A stretch of DNA of 64,000 nucleotides from contig OY829366.1 in assembly GCA_963691755.1 (NCBI GenBank), forward strand, positions 496,001-560,000. Direction: 5' to 3'. The stretch comes from Dinoroseobacter sp013215265 (GTDB lineage Bacteria; Pseudomonadota; Alphaproteobacteria; Rhodobacterales; Rhodobacteraceae). The translations under genes and the position numbers were made by a program. Positions 1 to 9,150 of this stretch are shown here, in pieces (the stretch's first letter is position 1; every line of letters starts with the position of its first letter). The notes under the pieces were generated by a model. The model had not been told where the DNA came from, did not search any database, and saw only the letters and a list, made by a program, of their open reading frames with translations.

Positions 1-1037
1 AGATCGGACGCGCGCAGTGGCAATTCGGATCTTGCACCATCATCGACATCGGAAAACGCCGCTTTATCAAGCGGAGTTTCCAGCGCAGCCGATTGCAGCA
101 ACACGATATCTCGTCCAGTTTCGAGGCCAAACCTGTAACCGGCCTGCTTTGGAGGAAGCATTTCTAAGAGACCGGTTTCTATATTATGCAGTTTCGTAAT
201 TTGTTTTTTTGAAATTCTAAGGTGAGCTGCTCCGTCGTAGTCGCCCAGCGCCGCCAATCTGCGGAGCGGATTTGCTACAATCCCATTCTCACTTTCAAGA
301 TGCACCAACACAGGAAGCAAGTTTGCACTTGCTGCGGGAAGTACACGCATCAAAACGCCTGATTGCTCCATGGATGCCACCGCTTGAGACGGATCAGGAG
401 CATTTAGGAGCTTCAGAAGTTCAGTGCCGACGCGTTCTTTCGACAGTGTCTCCAACCCGTCGGCAAGTTCTGCACAGGCCGAAAGGCCGTCGGCGTCAAT
501 GCCGAGACCCGGATCACCATACCAAGCGAAAAACCGGAAAAAACGCAGGATACGAAGGTAGTCTTCGCGAATGCGCTGGGCGGGATCATCGATAAAACGC
601 ACCCGTCGCGCCTTTAGGTCGGGCATGCCGTTCAGAGGATCATGCAAGACGCCTTGCACATCCACATAAAGCGCGTTCATCGTGAAATCACGGCGCCGCG
701 CATCTTCTTCAATGGAGTCGGAGAACGCCACGACAGCACGCCGGCCATCCGTGGCGACGTCTCTTCTGAAGGTTGTGACTTCTATACCTTCATGCCCCGA
801 AACAACCGTGATTGTTCCGTGATCAATACCGGTCGGGACCGCCTTGAACCCATGCGCCTCAGCCCACTTCATCACAACGGTGGGTTCGGCACTTGTTGCA
901 ATATCCAGATCATCGATCGGAAGCCCCATAAGGGCATTTCGTACCGGGCCACCCACAGCGAAAGCCTGGTGACCCGCATCTGCCAACCCTTTCAGGACGG
1001 CATAACCGGGGTGCTTATCAAACCCTAGATCATTCAT
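1..1037 (-). CDS. cca: CCA tRNA nucleotidyltransferase / poly(A) polymerase family (3' end outside window)
   Basis: Adds or repairs the 3' CCA end of tRNAs in the cytoplasm, using CTP and ATP. Read on the minus strand, the open frame runs from ATG at 1037 to the window edge without a stop, so about 345 residues are visible and the C-terminus is missing. The nucleotidyltransferase core is clear: GG motif at residues 29-30 (FAVGGPVRNAL), the metal-binding D-L-D at 43-45, RRDFTMNAL at 115-123, and the EDYLRILRFFRF helix at 158-169. The ATG overlaps the TGA of the upstream NUDIX gene (ATGA), so translation is probably coupled. A poly(A) polymerase of the same superfamily is the main alternative; length and context favour Cca. 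Confidence 0.9.
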   Translation of the reverse strand, partial: MNDLGFDKHPGYAVLKGLADAGHQAFAVGGPVRNALMGLPIDDLDIATSAEPTVVMKWAEAHGFKAVPTGIDHGTITVVSGHEGIEVTTFRRDVATDGRRAVVAFSDSIEEDARRRDFTMNALYVDVQGVLHDPLNGMPDLKARRVRFIDDPAQRIREDYLRILRFFRFFAWYGDPGLGIDADGLSACAELADGLETLSKERVGTELLKLLNAPDPSQAVASMEQSGVLMRVLPAASANLLPVLVHLESENGIVANPLRRLAALGDYDGAAHLRISKKQITKLHNIETGLLEMLPPKQAGYRFGLETGRDIVLLQSAALETPLDKAAFSDVDDGARSELPLRASD

Positions 1038-1636
1038 CTTTCAGCCGCATCAGCCAGGCTTCGTAAAATCCGTGCGGTCGCACCCCAGATATAATACGGC
1101 CCGTAAGGAACAGTGTAAAAACTGCGCCAAACGCCACGCCACCTGCGACGCTCAACAACATAGTGTGCTGAATTGAGGATATGTGACACCGGAACCGTGA
1201 ATACTTCTGCGACCTCACCAGGCTCCGGAACCTGCTCGAAGGGTTGGGTAATTTCCGCAACGATCGGGGTAACGAGGTAACTGGTAACGGTCTCGTGGCT
1301 GGGCAGTCGACCAAGTAGGCGGGTGTTCCCGCGCGGAAGGCCAATCTCTTCCCAGGCTTCTCGCAAGGCCGCCGCTTCCAGGCTGTCATCACCTTCATCA
1401 AGCTTACCGCCAGGAAGGGCAATCTGCCCCGGATGGTGCTTCAGGTGCGACGCGCGTTTGGTCAAAACCAAACGAAGCTGATCCTCAAAGCGCTGAAACG
1501 CCACCAGAACCGCTGCGGGCTTCAGGATACGACCCTCGGGCAGTACAACATCCGGGTTCAGATCAAAGTCGGAACTGCTTTGTCCAACCTTGGAAAGCGC
1601 GGCTTCAATCCGGGTGATGGGGTCAGGACTTGGCAC
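1034..1636 (-). CDS. NUDIX hydrolase, CoA pyrophosphatase type
   Basis: Predicted to hydrolyse CoA or a related nucleotide diphosphate. The NUDIX box spans residues about 76-99 (GGK..., REAWEEIGL). It is preceded by the family-specific stretch LTKRASHLKHHPGQIALPGG at about 58-77, the signature of the CoA-pyrophosphatase subgroup. I chose the GTG at 1636, giving 200 aa, because the longer ATG-started frame runs deep into hslO and adds residues the family lacks. An AAGGGG motif lies six bases upstream. The start overlaps the 3' end of hslO, and the stop overlaps the start of cca, so hslO, this gene and cca probably form one operon. Substrate is inferred from family only. Confidence 0.87.
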   Translation of the reverse strand: MPSPDPITRIEAALSKVGQSSSDFDLNPDVVLPEGRILKPAAVLVAFQRFEDQLRLVLTKRASHLKHHPGQIALPGGKLDEGDDSLEAAALREAWEEIGLPRGNTRLLGRLPSHETVTSYLVTPIVAEITQPFEQVPEPGEVAEVFTVPVSHILNSAHYVVERRRWRGVWRSFYTVPYGPYYIWGATARILRSLADAAER

Positions 1637-2621
1637 CCTCCGCCCCTTCTGCTTCAAAGCCCAAGGTTTTGGGATCAAACGTGTAATGCGCACCGCAAAA
1701 CTGGCAGTCCGCTGTGACGATGCCGTCATCGGTGGTCATGTGTGCAATGTCCTTCGACGAATATATCGAAAGACTTTGACGAACGCGTTCTTCAGAACAG
1801 GTGCATCCAAACTCAACCGGTTGAGCATCAAAGACACGTGGCGCTTCTTCATGGAAAAGCCGCACCAGAAGATCCGAAGGCGACACAGTCGGCCCTACGA
1901 GTTCCAGTTCGTCGACAGTATCGAGAAGAATATTGGCGCGACGCCAGTTTTCATCCTCTTCCCCATCAAGAATATCGTCAGACTGTAGCAGTCCTTTTTC
2001 ACCGCTGCCTTCCTGCGCGGCAAACGGGGACGCCTTTGGCATTGCCTGCAGCATGACGCCACCAGCTCTCCACGCAGGCTGTTCCCCCGGCATCTGGCTG
2101 CGGCCAAAGGCAAGCGAGAACCGGGTTGGCAATTGCTCGGATTGCGCGAAATAGGTCTCGGCGCATGCAGACAAAGAACCGCCAGAGATCGGTGTGATCC
2201 CCTGGTACGGGACGGTACCGTCCCCCTGATCGATCAGGATTGCGAAATAACCTTTGCCGATCTGGTCAAACGGGTTTCCGCTCGTATCAAGCCGCTCTTC
2301 ATCAAAGCTTGCATACGCACGCACGCGCCCCGGTTCACCTTCATTCTGAGGCCCATAATAATCTGTTGCGATTAACCGTGCGGGACCATCACCGCGCACC
2401 TGAATTGAAAGCTTCCACCGCAATTTGATGGTCTGACCAATCATCGCAGTAAGTAAGGCCGCTTCCGCGACCAGACTTTCGATCACATCCGGATAGGCGT
2501 GCTGGGCCAGCACCCGATCCAGAACACCATCAAGGCGCACCACGCGTCCCCGAATATCCGAGCGATCAAGTTGAAAAGGCAGGACGGTGTCGTCCCAAGC
2601 GATTTTGGAGGCGATGGTCAT
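1623..2621 (-). CDS. hslO: Hsp33 redox-regulated holdase chaperone
   Basis: Cytoplasmic ATP-independent chaperone switched on by oxidation and unfolding. The 332-aa product has the N-terminal substrate-binding domain and a C-terminal zinc-binding redox switch with the expected C-x-C (C273, C275) and C-x2-C (C306, C309) pairs. It is slightly longer than the roughly 290-aa enterobacterial protein, mainly because of an acidic insertion near residue 210. It is the first gene of a minus-strand run with the CoA-type NUDIX gene and cca. The 101 bp upstream separate it from a divergent NUDIX gene. Confidence 0.95.
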   Translation of the reverse strand: MTIASKIAWDDTVLPFQLDRSDIRGRVVRLDGVLDRVLAQHAYPDVIESLVAEAALLTAMIGQTIKLRWKLSIQVRGDGPARLIATDYYGPQNEGEPGRVRAYASFDEERLDTSGNPFDQIGKGYFAILIDQGDGTVPYQGITPISGGSLSACAETYFAQSEQLPTRFSLAFGRSQMPGEQPAWRAGGVMLQAMPKASPFAAQEGSGEKGLLQSDDILDGEEDENWRRANILLDTVDELELVGPTVSPSDLLVRLFHEEAPRVFDAQPVEFGCTCSEERVRQSLSIYSSKDIAHMTTDDGIVTADCQFCGAHYTFDPKTLGFEAEGAEGAKS

Positions 2622-2722
2622 CAGAGTTCCGCAGATGGGGCTTTTTCGTGAGGCCGAGTCTGGCTAAGCACGAGTATATAGGACGCTCGCGAGCGCTCTC
2701 CAAGCCCACAACGAGGTTACAA

Positions 2723-3175
2723 GTGATTAAGCGTATCGGAGAACCTGTCAAACGCGATGTGAAATATCGACTGCGACCTGGCGCATATGCCGTTCTGGTG
2801 AACGGATCTGACATACTTCTGACGCACCAAGCCCAGCCAAATCCAGAATTTCAGCTGCCCGGAGGTGGCATCGATCCAGGCGAGCAAATTCACCGCGCCC
2901 TACATCGGGAGGTTTTGGAAGAAACAGGCTGGTCCATGCAGCTATTGCGCCGATTAGGAGCGTTTCGGCGCTTCACCTACATGCCAGAATACGATCTCTG
3001 GGCAGAAAAGCTCTGTCATATTTACCTGTGTCGCCCCAACCGCAGGATAAGCCAACCCTTAGAGGCTGATCACGAAGCGGTTTGGACAGATCTCACGACC
3101 GCCCCCCAAATCCTTTACAACGCCGGGGATCGCAGCTTCGTCAACCGCGCGGCCAAACTTCTGGGTCATCGCTGA
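2723..3175 (+). CDS. NUDIX hydrolase of unknown substrate
   Basis: A 150-aa single-domain NUDIX protein. The box is complete at residues about 48-69 (GGGIDPGE..., HREVLEETGW), including the catalytic REVLEETG helix. The GTG at 2723 is chosen because ACGAGG sits seven bases upstream. An in-frame ATG at 2648 would add 25 residues resembling nothing in the family and lacks a good ribosome-binding site. The gene diverges from hslO and its 3' end overlaps the 3' end of the response-regulator phosphatase by ten bases. Substrate cannot be predicted from the sequence. Confidence 0.85.
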   Translation: MIKRIGEPVKRDVKYRLRPGAYAVLVNGSDILLTHQAQPNPEFQLPGGGIDPGEQIHRALHREVLEETGWSMQLLRRLGAFRRFTYMPEYDLWAEKLCHIYLCRPNRRISQPLEADHEAVWTDLTTAPQILYNAGDRSFVNRAAKLLGHR

Positions 3176-4503
3176 AAATCGAGCACAAGGCCGGAGACAT
3201 CGTCATCAAGCCGCGACTTGCCGGAATATGCCCGAATATCTTGAAACAGTTGCGGCAGGACATCCGGCGCAACCCGCCCCGCATTCGCTTTCAGCCAGTG
3301 CGATAACCCAGAGGTTTCTAGAAATTGCCCATCTGGATTCATCGTCTCAGTTATCCCATCCGACACAATCAATAATCTGTCGCCTGACCGGATATGTGCC
3401 CCGAAGGATCGGTGTTCAGCGTCTTCGATCAAACCAATCGGCATCCCGCCACACCCCAGGGCCTGAACACGGCCTTCTTTGCGCAGAAGCAGTGCCGGTG
3501 GATACCCTGCTTGTGCTATCTGCATTTTTCCAGATCGAAGATTCAGAACTGCAAGAAAGAGCGTTGCATAGTGGTCAGTTTCGATCTCGCGAAGCAACAG
3601 ATGGTTCATCTCATGTAAGACATCGCCCAAATCACGTGGCACAAGACGCCCCGATTTTTCACGCCTCAAAGCAAGGTTCTGGTCAGCAGATTGTGCAGAA
3701 AGGAGACCGGCAAGACGCGCGGTCATAAGCGCAGCACTGACCCCGTGTCCAGAGACGTCCAATGCGTAAAGTCCAAGCTCTGATTCGTTGATCGGAAAAA
3801 GCCCAACCAGATCTCCACCGACATGTCCGCTGGCTTCCAAGCCCAGACAAACGCGCGCGGGACCAAAGAGGCTATCGCGCTTCGGAATGAGAGAGTGCTG
3901 AAACTCCTTTGCCTGCCGCAAATCACGATCAATCGCTTCATAAACGGTTTGAAGCTTCGAAAGCGCATCGCTTGCCAAATTCCGTTGGTGCGCGATTTCT
4001 CGATTCAGGGCAACGAGGCGCGCGCCGGCACGAATACGCGCGCTCAACTCTGTTCCGTTGACAGGCTTTACCAAAAAATCATCTGCACCGGCGTCAAGCC
4101 CCCGGGCAATCTCTTCTTTTTCGTGCTTAGACGTCAGGAGTATGAAGTAGAGATACGCGTTCGACTTTTTCTTGCGCAGCTCTCGGCAGAGTGACAACCC
4201 ATCCATCTCAGGCATCATCCAGTCACTGATTACCAGATCAAAGCTCTGAGCAGCTGCAAAGCGCAAAGCTTCAAGCCCGTTCGTCGCCTCGACAACCAAG
4301 TATCCGCGCCTTCGTAGTGTCATTGCCAACATTCTTCTTTGCGAAGCGCTGTCATCGACCACCATAATGGATCGCAGCCCACCAGTGAGCCGTTCACCAT
4401 TCATGATGTTAGTGTTTACAGATAAGGCAGGCTCTTGATCAGCGGCGCGTAGGCACACGCCACTGACAACGGATTGTTCAAAATCCGGCGCAGGATCAGT
4501 CAT
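3166..4503 (-). CDS. Response regulator fused to a PP2C-type (SpoIIE-like) Ser/Thr phosphatase
   Basis: A 445-aa two-part signalling protein. A receiver domain occupies residues about 45-155, with acidic residues D50/D51, phospho-acceptor D94 (SDWMMPEMDG) and K146 (LVKPV). A likely coiled coil (about 160-205) links it to a C-terminal PPM/SpoIIE phosphatase with the metal-binding GGD at 229-231 and DVSGHG at 249-254. This is the RsbU/RssB-like layout that in other bacteria dephosphorylates an anti-sigma-factor antagonist or similar partner when the receiver is phosphorylated. GAGGG precedes the ATG at good spacing. It diverges from a lone Hpt gene, the likely phosphodonor. No anti-sigma or antagonist gene is in this window, so the target is unknown. 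Confidence 0.88.
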   Translation of the reverse strand: MTDPAPDFEQSVVSGVCLRAADQEPALSVNTNIMNGERLTGGLRSIMVVDDSASQRRMLAMTLRRRGYLVVEATNGLEALRFAAAQSFDLVISDWMMPEMDGLSLCRELRKKKSNAYLYFILLTSKHEKEEIARGLDAGADDFLVKPVNGTELSARIRAGARLVALNREIAHQRNLASDALSKLQTVYEAIDRDLRQAKEFQHSLIPKRDSLFGPARVCLGLEASGHVGGDLVGLFPINESELGLYALDVSGHGVSAALMTARLAGLLSAQSADQNLALRREKSGRLVPRDLGDVLHEMNHLLLREIETDHYATLFLAVLNLRSGKMQIAQAGYPPALLLRKEGRVQALGCGGMPIGLIEDAEHRSFGAHIRSGDRLLIVSDGITETMNPDGQFLETSGLSHWLKANAGRVAPDVLPQLFQDIRAYSGKSRLDDDVSGLVLDFQR

Positions 4504-4625
4504 GTTTATTCCCTCGGCCCCACGCTGAAACTGCTATGTTTATCTTAAGAATCTCTGAAGGAGCCCGCTTAACGAAATCGAAAAAGGTGACTGATATCAG
4601 ATCTCTGAAACAAAGGGGTATCACC

Positions 4626-4937
4626 ATGATCGACTGGAAGCGTTTTGACGAACTTAAAAACGAAATCGGTGAAGACGCGATTATGGAAATTGCAGAAATC
4701 TTCCTCGAAGAAATGTCCGAAGTCGTCGATCCGATCCGGCAAGGCGCTCTTCCCAAATCAATTCCGCATTTGCTACACTTCCTGAAGGGTGCAGCCCTGA
4801 ATGTTGGGTTTTCCGATCTGGCAAACTTCTGCACGATGGCTGAACAGGATCCGAGCAATCTTAACGCCGCTACACTGGTCTCGACATTCGATGCGTCCAA
4901 ATCCGCTTTTCTGCTCGGATTGGCGAAAACTGCCTAG
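4626..4937 (+). CDS. Stand-alone histidine phosphotransfer (Hpt) domain protein
   Basis: A 103-aa protein consisting only of an Hpt four-helix domain. The signature HFLKGAALNVG is present with the phospho-accepting histidine at residue 51. The ATG at 4626 is preceded by AAAGGGG at eight bases; an upstream in-frame start at 4536 adds 30 unrelated residues and is rejected. It diverges from the receiver-phosphatase gene across about 120 bp and its stop overlaps the end of ilvA. The pairing suggests a phosphorelay in which Hpt carries phosphate to or from the receiver. No histidine kinase lies nearby, so the kinase must be elsewhere. Confidence 0.83.
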   Translation: MIDWKRFDELKNEIGEDAIMEIAEIFLEEMSEVVDPIRQGALPKSIPHLLHFLKGAALNVGFSDLANFCTMAEQDPSNLNAATLVSTFDASKSAFLLGLAKTA

Positions 4938-6175
4938 ATCAAGAACTCGGCCAGAACCTGATCATTGGTAATGTCCCGATAGGGAAACCCCGCATTTTCA
5001 AGTTTTGTAAACAACGCGTCGAAACTGCCGGTGTTCTTGGTTTCGATCCCGATCAGTACGGACCCAAAATTCCTTGCGGATTTTTTCAAATACTCAAACC
5101 GTGCAATGTCATCATCGGGACCCAAAAAGGACAGAAACTCTTTCAGGGCGCCAGGTCGTTGCGGCATGCGCAAAATGAAATACTTCTTTAAGCCGGTATA
5201 GCGCAACGCGCGCTCTTTGACTTCGGGCAAGCGCTCAAAATCAAAGTTCCCGCCAGACGTGACACACACGACGCGCCTGCCTTCGATCTGATCTTTCAGA
5301 TCATCCAGCACATCAATCGCCAATGCCCCTGCGGGTTCTAACACAACCCCCTCTACATTCAGCATCTCGATCATGGTTGCGCAAATACGATCTTCCGGGG
5401 CTGCCAGTACATAATGAGACGGAATGTTGCGCAACACGGAAAAAGGTTTCTCGCCAATCCGCGCCACCGCCGCGCCATCCACAAAATTATCGACTTCAGG
5501 CAGCATCACAGGACGCCCATCTCGCAGCGCGGCGGTCAGGGACATTCCGCCCGTAGGCTCTACAAGACGAAACGCTGTTTCTGGGGCTTCGCTGTCAAAA
5601 TAGCGCTTCATCCCTGAAGAAAGTCCGCCGCCACCAACGGGCAGAATCACCAAATCAGGCGGGCTGGCGAGTTCAGAAAGCATTTCAACCGCAACAGACG
5701 CCTGCCCTTCCATGACATCGTCATCATCAAACGGGGACAGGAAATGCGCGCCCGCCTCCGCGCAATAAGCCTGAGCTGCCGAAAGCGTATCATCAAAATA
5801 GTCGCCAACGAGGCGGATCTCGATTGCATCCCCACCAAAGGCGCGTGTCTTATCGATCTTCTGTCTCGGTGTCGTGACCGGCATGAAAATTACGCCCTTC
5901 ACGCCCAGATGCGCACAAACAAATGCAACACCCTGCGCGTGATTTCCTGCACTTGCACACGCAAACTGGGTCTGACCATCGGCGACCTGCTTGCGAAGCG
6001 CGTTATAAGCGCCACGAATCTTGTAGGAACGGACTGGCGACAGATCTTCGCGTTTCAGCCAAATCTCCGCCTGGTATCTTTCCGAAAGATACGCGTTTTT
6101 TTGAAACGGCGTTGCAGGAAAAAGCGCACGCATTGCAGCAGCGGCGGAACGGGCATCATGGGCAAATTGGGTCAT
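4934..6175 (-). CDS. ilvA: Threonine ammonia-lyase (threonine dehydratase)
   Basis: PLP enzyme converting L-threonine to 2-oxobutanoate and ammonia, the first committed step of isoleucine synthesis. The 413-aa product shows the PLP lysine in SYKIRGA (K52), the phosphate-binding glycine loop GGGG at 181-184, and a single C-terminal ACT-like regulatory domain from about residue 325, which points to isoleucine feedback. The start at 6175 gives the family-like MTQFAHDAR beginning; a longer frame to 6223 adds 16 residues with no homology-like character. No strong Shine-Dalgarno is visible. Divergent from argG. Confidence 0.92.
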   Translation of the reverse strand: MTQFAHDARSAAAAMRALFPATPFQKNAYLSERYQAEIWLKREDLSPVRSYKIRGAYNALRKQVADGQTQFACASAGNHAQGVAFVCAHLGVKGVIFMPVTTPRQKIDKTRAFGGDAIEIRLVGDYFDDTLSAAQAYCAEAGAHFLSPFDDDDVMEGQASVAVEMLSELASPPDLVILPVGGGGLSSGMKRYFDSEAPETAFRLVEPTGGMSLTAALRDGRPVMLPEVDNFVDGAAVARIGEKPFSVLRNIPSHYVLAAPEDRICATMIEMLNVEGVVLEPAGALAIDVLDDLKDQIEGRRVVCVTSGGNFDFERLPEVKERALRYTGLKKYFILRMPQRPGALKEFLSFLGPDDDIARFEYLKKSARNFGSVLIGIETKNTGSFDALFTKLENAGFPYRDITNDQVLAEFLI

Positions 6176-6286
6176 GCATATGATGTGGCGCGGAATGCGG
6201 GGTTGGACAAGTGCCCCCACCACCTTGCGACCGCTTGCATTTTCTCCTAACGAACCGCGAGATGTGCGCCTTTCGGAGATAACTTG

Positions 6287-7513
6287 ATGCCCACCGCCCC
6301 TAAGAAAGTTGTTCTTGCCTATTCAGGCGGTCTCGATACGTCGATAATCCTGAAATGGCTGCAAACCGAATATGGTTGTGAAGTAGTTACGTTTACGGCT
6401 GATCTGGGACAGGGCGAAGAACTCGATCCAGCGCGCAAAAAAGCCGAGCTGTTGGGCATCGCGCCAGAAAATATTTTCATCGAGGACGTGCGCGAAGAAT
6501 TCGTCCGCGATTTTGTCTTCCCGATGTTCCGCGCCAATGCAGTCTACGAGGGTCTTTACCTTCTGGGAACGTCGATCGCGCGCCCGCTGATTTCCAAGCG
6601 GCTGGTCGAGATTGCAGAGGCTACCGGTGCCGACGCCGTCGCGCATGGCGCTACTGGCAAAGGCAATGATCAGGTGCGCTTTGAATTGTCTGCCTACGCG
6701 CTTAACCCGGACATCAAGGTTATAGCACCCTGGCGGGAATGGGACCTGTCCAGCCGCACCAAGCTGATCGAATTTGCTGAAAAACACCAAATCCCGATCG
6801 CGAAAGACAAACGCGGCGAGGCCCCTTTTAGCGTTGATGCAAATCTTTTGCACACGTCGTCCGAAGGCAAAGTTTTGGAAGACCCGGCCGAGATGGCGCC
6901 AGACTATGTCTATCAGCGCACGGTCCACCCCGAGGACGCGCCCGATACGCCTGAGTATGTCGAGATCGGGTTTGAAAGAGGTGACGCTGTTTCGATCAAT
7001 GGTGAGGCAATGTCACCCGCCACGATCCTGACAAAACTGAATGAGTTGGGCGGTAAGCATGGGTGCGGTCGCCTCGATCTGGTCGAGGGCCGGTTCGTTG
7101 GTATGAAATCGCGCGGCATCTACGAAACACCCGGCGGCACGCTGCTTTTGGAAGCGCATCGCGGGATCGAATCAATCACACTCGATCGCGGGGCCGCGCA
7201 TCTGAAAGATGAGCTTATGCCGCGTTATGCCGAGTTGATCTATAACGGCTTCTGGTTCAGCCCCGAGCGCGAGATGCTTCAGGCCGCGATAGATGCCAGC
7301 CAGGCACATGTGACAGGAACTGTGCGGCTGAAGCTCTACAAAGGTTCAGCCCGGACAGTCGGCCGTTGGTCAGACCATTCACTTTATTCTGAAGCGCATG
7401 TGACTTTTGAAGAAGATGCCGGCGCCTACGATCAAAAGGACGCCGCAGGCTTCATTCAACTCAATGCACTGCGCCTGAAGCTTCTCGCTGCAAGAGACAA
7501 ACGGGTTAAATGA
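6287..7513 (+). CDS. argG: Argininosuccinate synthase
   Basis: Joins citrulline and aspartate using ATP in arginine biosynthesis. The 408-aa protein has the N-type ATP pyrophosphatase P-loop AYSGGLDTS at residues 11-19 and the conserved GATGKGNDQVRF segment; the full length matches the family. The ATG at 6287 is preceded by CGGAG at eight bases; a TTG codon immediately before it is ignored. The gene stands alone, divergent from ilvA and convergent with the next gene. Confidence 0.97.
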   Translation: MPTAPKKVVLAYSGGLDTSIILKWLQTEYGCEVVTFTADLGQGEELDPARKKAELLGIAPENIFIEDVREEFVRDFVFPMFRANAVYEGLYLLGTSIARPLISKRLVEIAEATGADAVAHGATGKGNDQVRFELSAYALNPDIKVIAPWREWDLSSRTKLIEFAEKHQIPIAKDKRGEAPFSVDANLLHTSSEGKVLEDPAEMAPDYVYQRTVHPEDAPDTPEYVEIGFERGDAVSINGEAMSPATILTKLNELGGKHGCGRLDLVEGRFVGMKSRGIYETPGGTLLLEAHRGIESITLDRGAAHLKDELMPRYAELIYNGFWFSPEREMLQAAIDASQAHVTGTVRLKLYKGSARTVGRWSDHSLYSEAHVTFEEDAGAYDQKDAAGFIQLNALRLKLLAARDKRVK

Positions 7514-7604
7514 CCAAAGGGCGTCTGAAGGTTGATTACTCATCCTGATTGAAGGCTGCTTTTTGATCAGGAAAATAGTTTCGCGAGAAGTTGCGGGTGG
7601 ATCT

Positions 7605-8303
7605 TTATAACTTTTGCGCCGCAAGTTCGTAATAAAGCTTCCATGCAGACGACAGCAGGGCCTCAGATGAGCCCGACAATTTCGGCAACGGACCTTCAGC
7701 CCCTGCAAATCCGGTAGAGCGATGCACAGCACCGTACCAATGCGATGCCCACGCACCATCCTCAACGCGTCCACCTTTTGACCAGCACAACATGGCCTCA
7801 GTCCAAGGCAACCCGAGCTCTGCACAAAGCTTTTGAAGCATCTGACGCGGATCTGCACGTATGTCCGTAGAGTCAATCACTGGACCGGGAAATCTTTCAA
7901 AGAAATCTATGCATTGCGCATACCCAAGATCTGCCAATGTTGGGTTTTCTCGCTTGGCGCCATAGCTGGCGATCACGCGCGCAGGATGACGGATCAGGTG
8001 CACATGCGTAAATCCATTGGCCCAGTCCATCGGAAAGTCGGGATGCATATGATGTGGCATGTGCTTTTGGTACCAATGCGCCTTATCGCCAGGAACGAGG
8101 CCGGCCAGCGACTTTCCAACGGCAGCAGGATCATTTGGCTGGCTCGACAGTATCTCTGTTCGCATTGGGTGATCTAGGCCAGTCTTCGCTAGGTAAGCTG
8201 CATAGAACGGCTCGTCCGATATTGCGCAATCACCGCGCGCACCGAAGCTATACATCATAGCCGTCGACAGATTGCGCGGTCCGGACCACATTGCGATGCG
8301 CAT
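7605..8303 (-). CDS. Sulfotransferase-like P-loop protein
   Basis: A 232-aa protein whose N-terminus, MWSGPRNLSTAMMYSF, is the 5'-phosphosulfate-binding loop of small PAPS-dependent sulfotransferase-like proteins. A later HLIRHPARVIASY segment resembles the 3'-phosphate-binding region. The ATG at 8303 is chosen: a GAAGGGG motif is nine bases upstream, whereas the ATG at 8309 is too close to it. The acceptor is unknown. Convergent with argG and divergent from msrA across about 165 bp. Confidence 0.7.
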   Translation of the reverse strand: MRIAMWSGPRNLSTAMMYSFGARGDCAISDEPFYAAYLAKTGLDHPMRTEILSSQPNDPAAVGKSLAGLVPGDKAHWYQKHMPHHMHPDFPMDWANGFTHVHLIRHPARVIASYGAKRENPTLADLGYAQCIDFFERFPGPVIDSTDIRADPRQMLQKLCAELGLPWTEAMLCWSKGGRVEDGAWASHWYGAVHRSTGFAGAEGPLPKLSGSSEALLSSAWKLYYELAAQKL

Positions 8304-8469
8304 AATCATCTTCCCCTTCTCAAGCGACCATAGGCAACACGAGTTTGCCCGCAAATATAATGTTTCAGCCCGTCACCAGTTGGTGAGAACAAGGCACCTC
8401 ACTGATGAGTGAATTGCTCGTGCGCTCACGCTTGCGCCAGATTAGGTGCATTCACAACGGAGAGTTCCT

Positions 8470-9150
8470 ATGCGTCTGAGATTCTCAATGTTTAACTTCA
8501 AGCCAGTCGTGCTGATCTTGGCGATGGTGCTCGGGCTGATTGTTCAGAAGAGCTCGATTGTTGCCCAATCCAACGATCGTATCCTCGTTGCCGGTGGATG
8601 TTTCTGGTGTGTGGAAGCTGACTTTGAAAAAGTGCGCGGCGTGATCGAGGCTGAATCCGGTTTCGCGGGCGGCGATGTTGCCAACCCGACCTATAAGCAG
8701 GTTGTGCGTGGAGGTACCGGTCACCTTGAGGTCGTTCAAATTACCTTCGATCCGGATCAGGTCACGGTGCGCCAGCTCTACGATCTCTTTTTCCGGTCTG
8801 TTGACCCAACCGATGCTGGGGGTCAGTTCTGCGACCGCGGCGAGAGTTACGCGACTGCAATCTTTTCTCTGAACCCGGATCAAGAAGCGGCCGCGATAGC
8901 CGCAAGGGCCGCCGCCCAAGCGGATCTTGGACAAGTGATCGTAACGCCCATCCGTGGTGCAGCCACCTTTTATTTGGCCGAGGCCTATCATCAGGATTAT
9001 TACAAATCCGATGATCTCGTTTTATTGACAAGGTTCGGTCCGTCTTCGAAGGCCAACGCATATCTTAAGTACCGCGAAGCCTGCGGTCGAGATGCGCGTG
9101 TTCTCGAACTGTGGGGCGATGCGGCCCCATTTGCCAATCTGAGTTACTGA
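8470..9150 (+). CDS. msrA: Peptide methionine sulfoxide reductase MsrA, probably exported
   Basis: Reduces methionine-S-sulfoxide in proteins. The 226-aa product carries an N-terminal hydrophobic segment (residues about 11-27) that looks like a signal peptide or anchor, so it probably acts in the periplasm. The catalytic motif GCFWC lies at residues 43-47 (C44 the nucleophile), and downstream cysteines in GGQFCDRG and REACGRD could resolve the intermediate. The ATG at 8470 follows ACGGAG at about eight bases. The stop overlaps the end of the convergent kinase gene by seven bases. Confidence 0.93.
   Translation: MRLRFSMFNFKPVVLILAMVLGLIVQKSSIVAQSNDRILVAGGCFWCVEADFEKVRGVIEAESGFAGGDVANPTYKQVVRGGTGHLEVVQITFDPDQVTVRQLYDLFFRSVDPTDAGGQFCDRGESYATAIFSLNPDQEAAAIAARAAAQADLGQVIVTPIRGAATFYLAEAYHQDYYKSDDLVLLTRFGPSSKANAYLKYREACGRDARVLELWGDAAPFANLSY

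Noticed and set aside
1..1028. Several plus-strand frames at the left edge
   Set aside because: All lie antisense to cca, whose open frame runs off the window and carries clear motifs.
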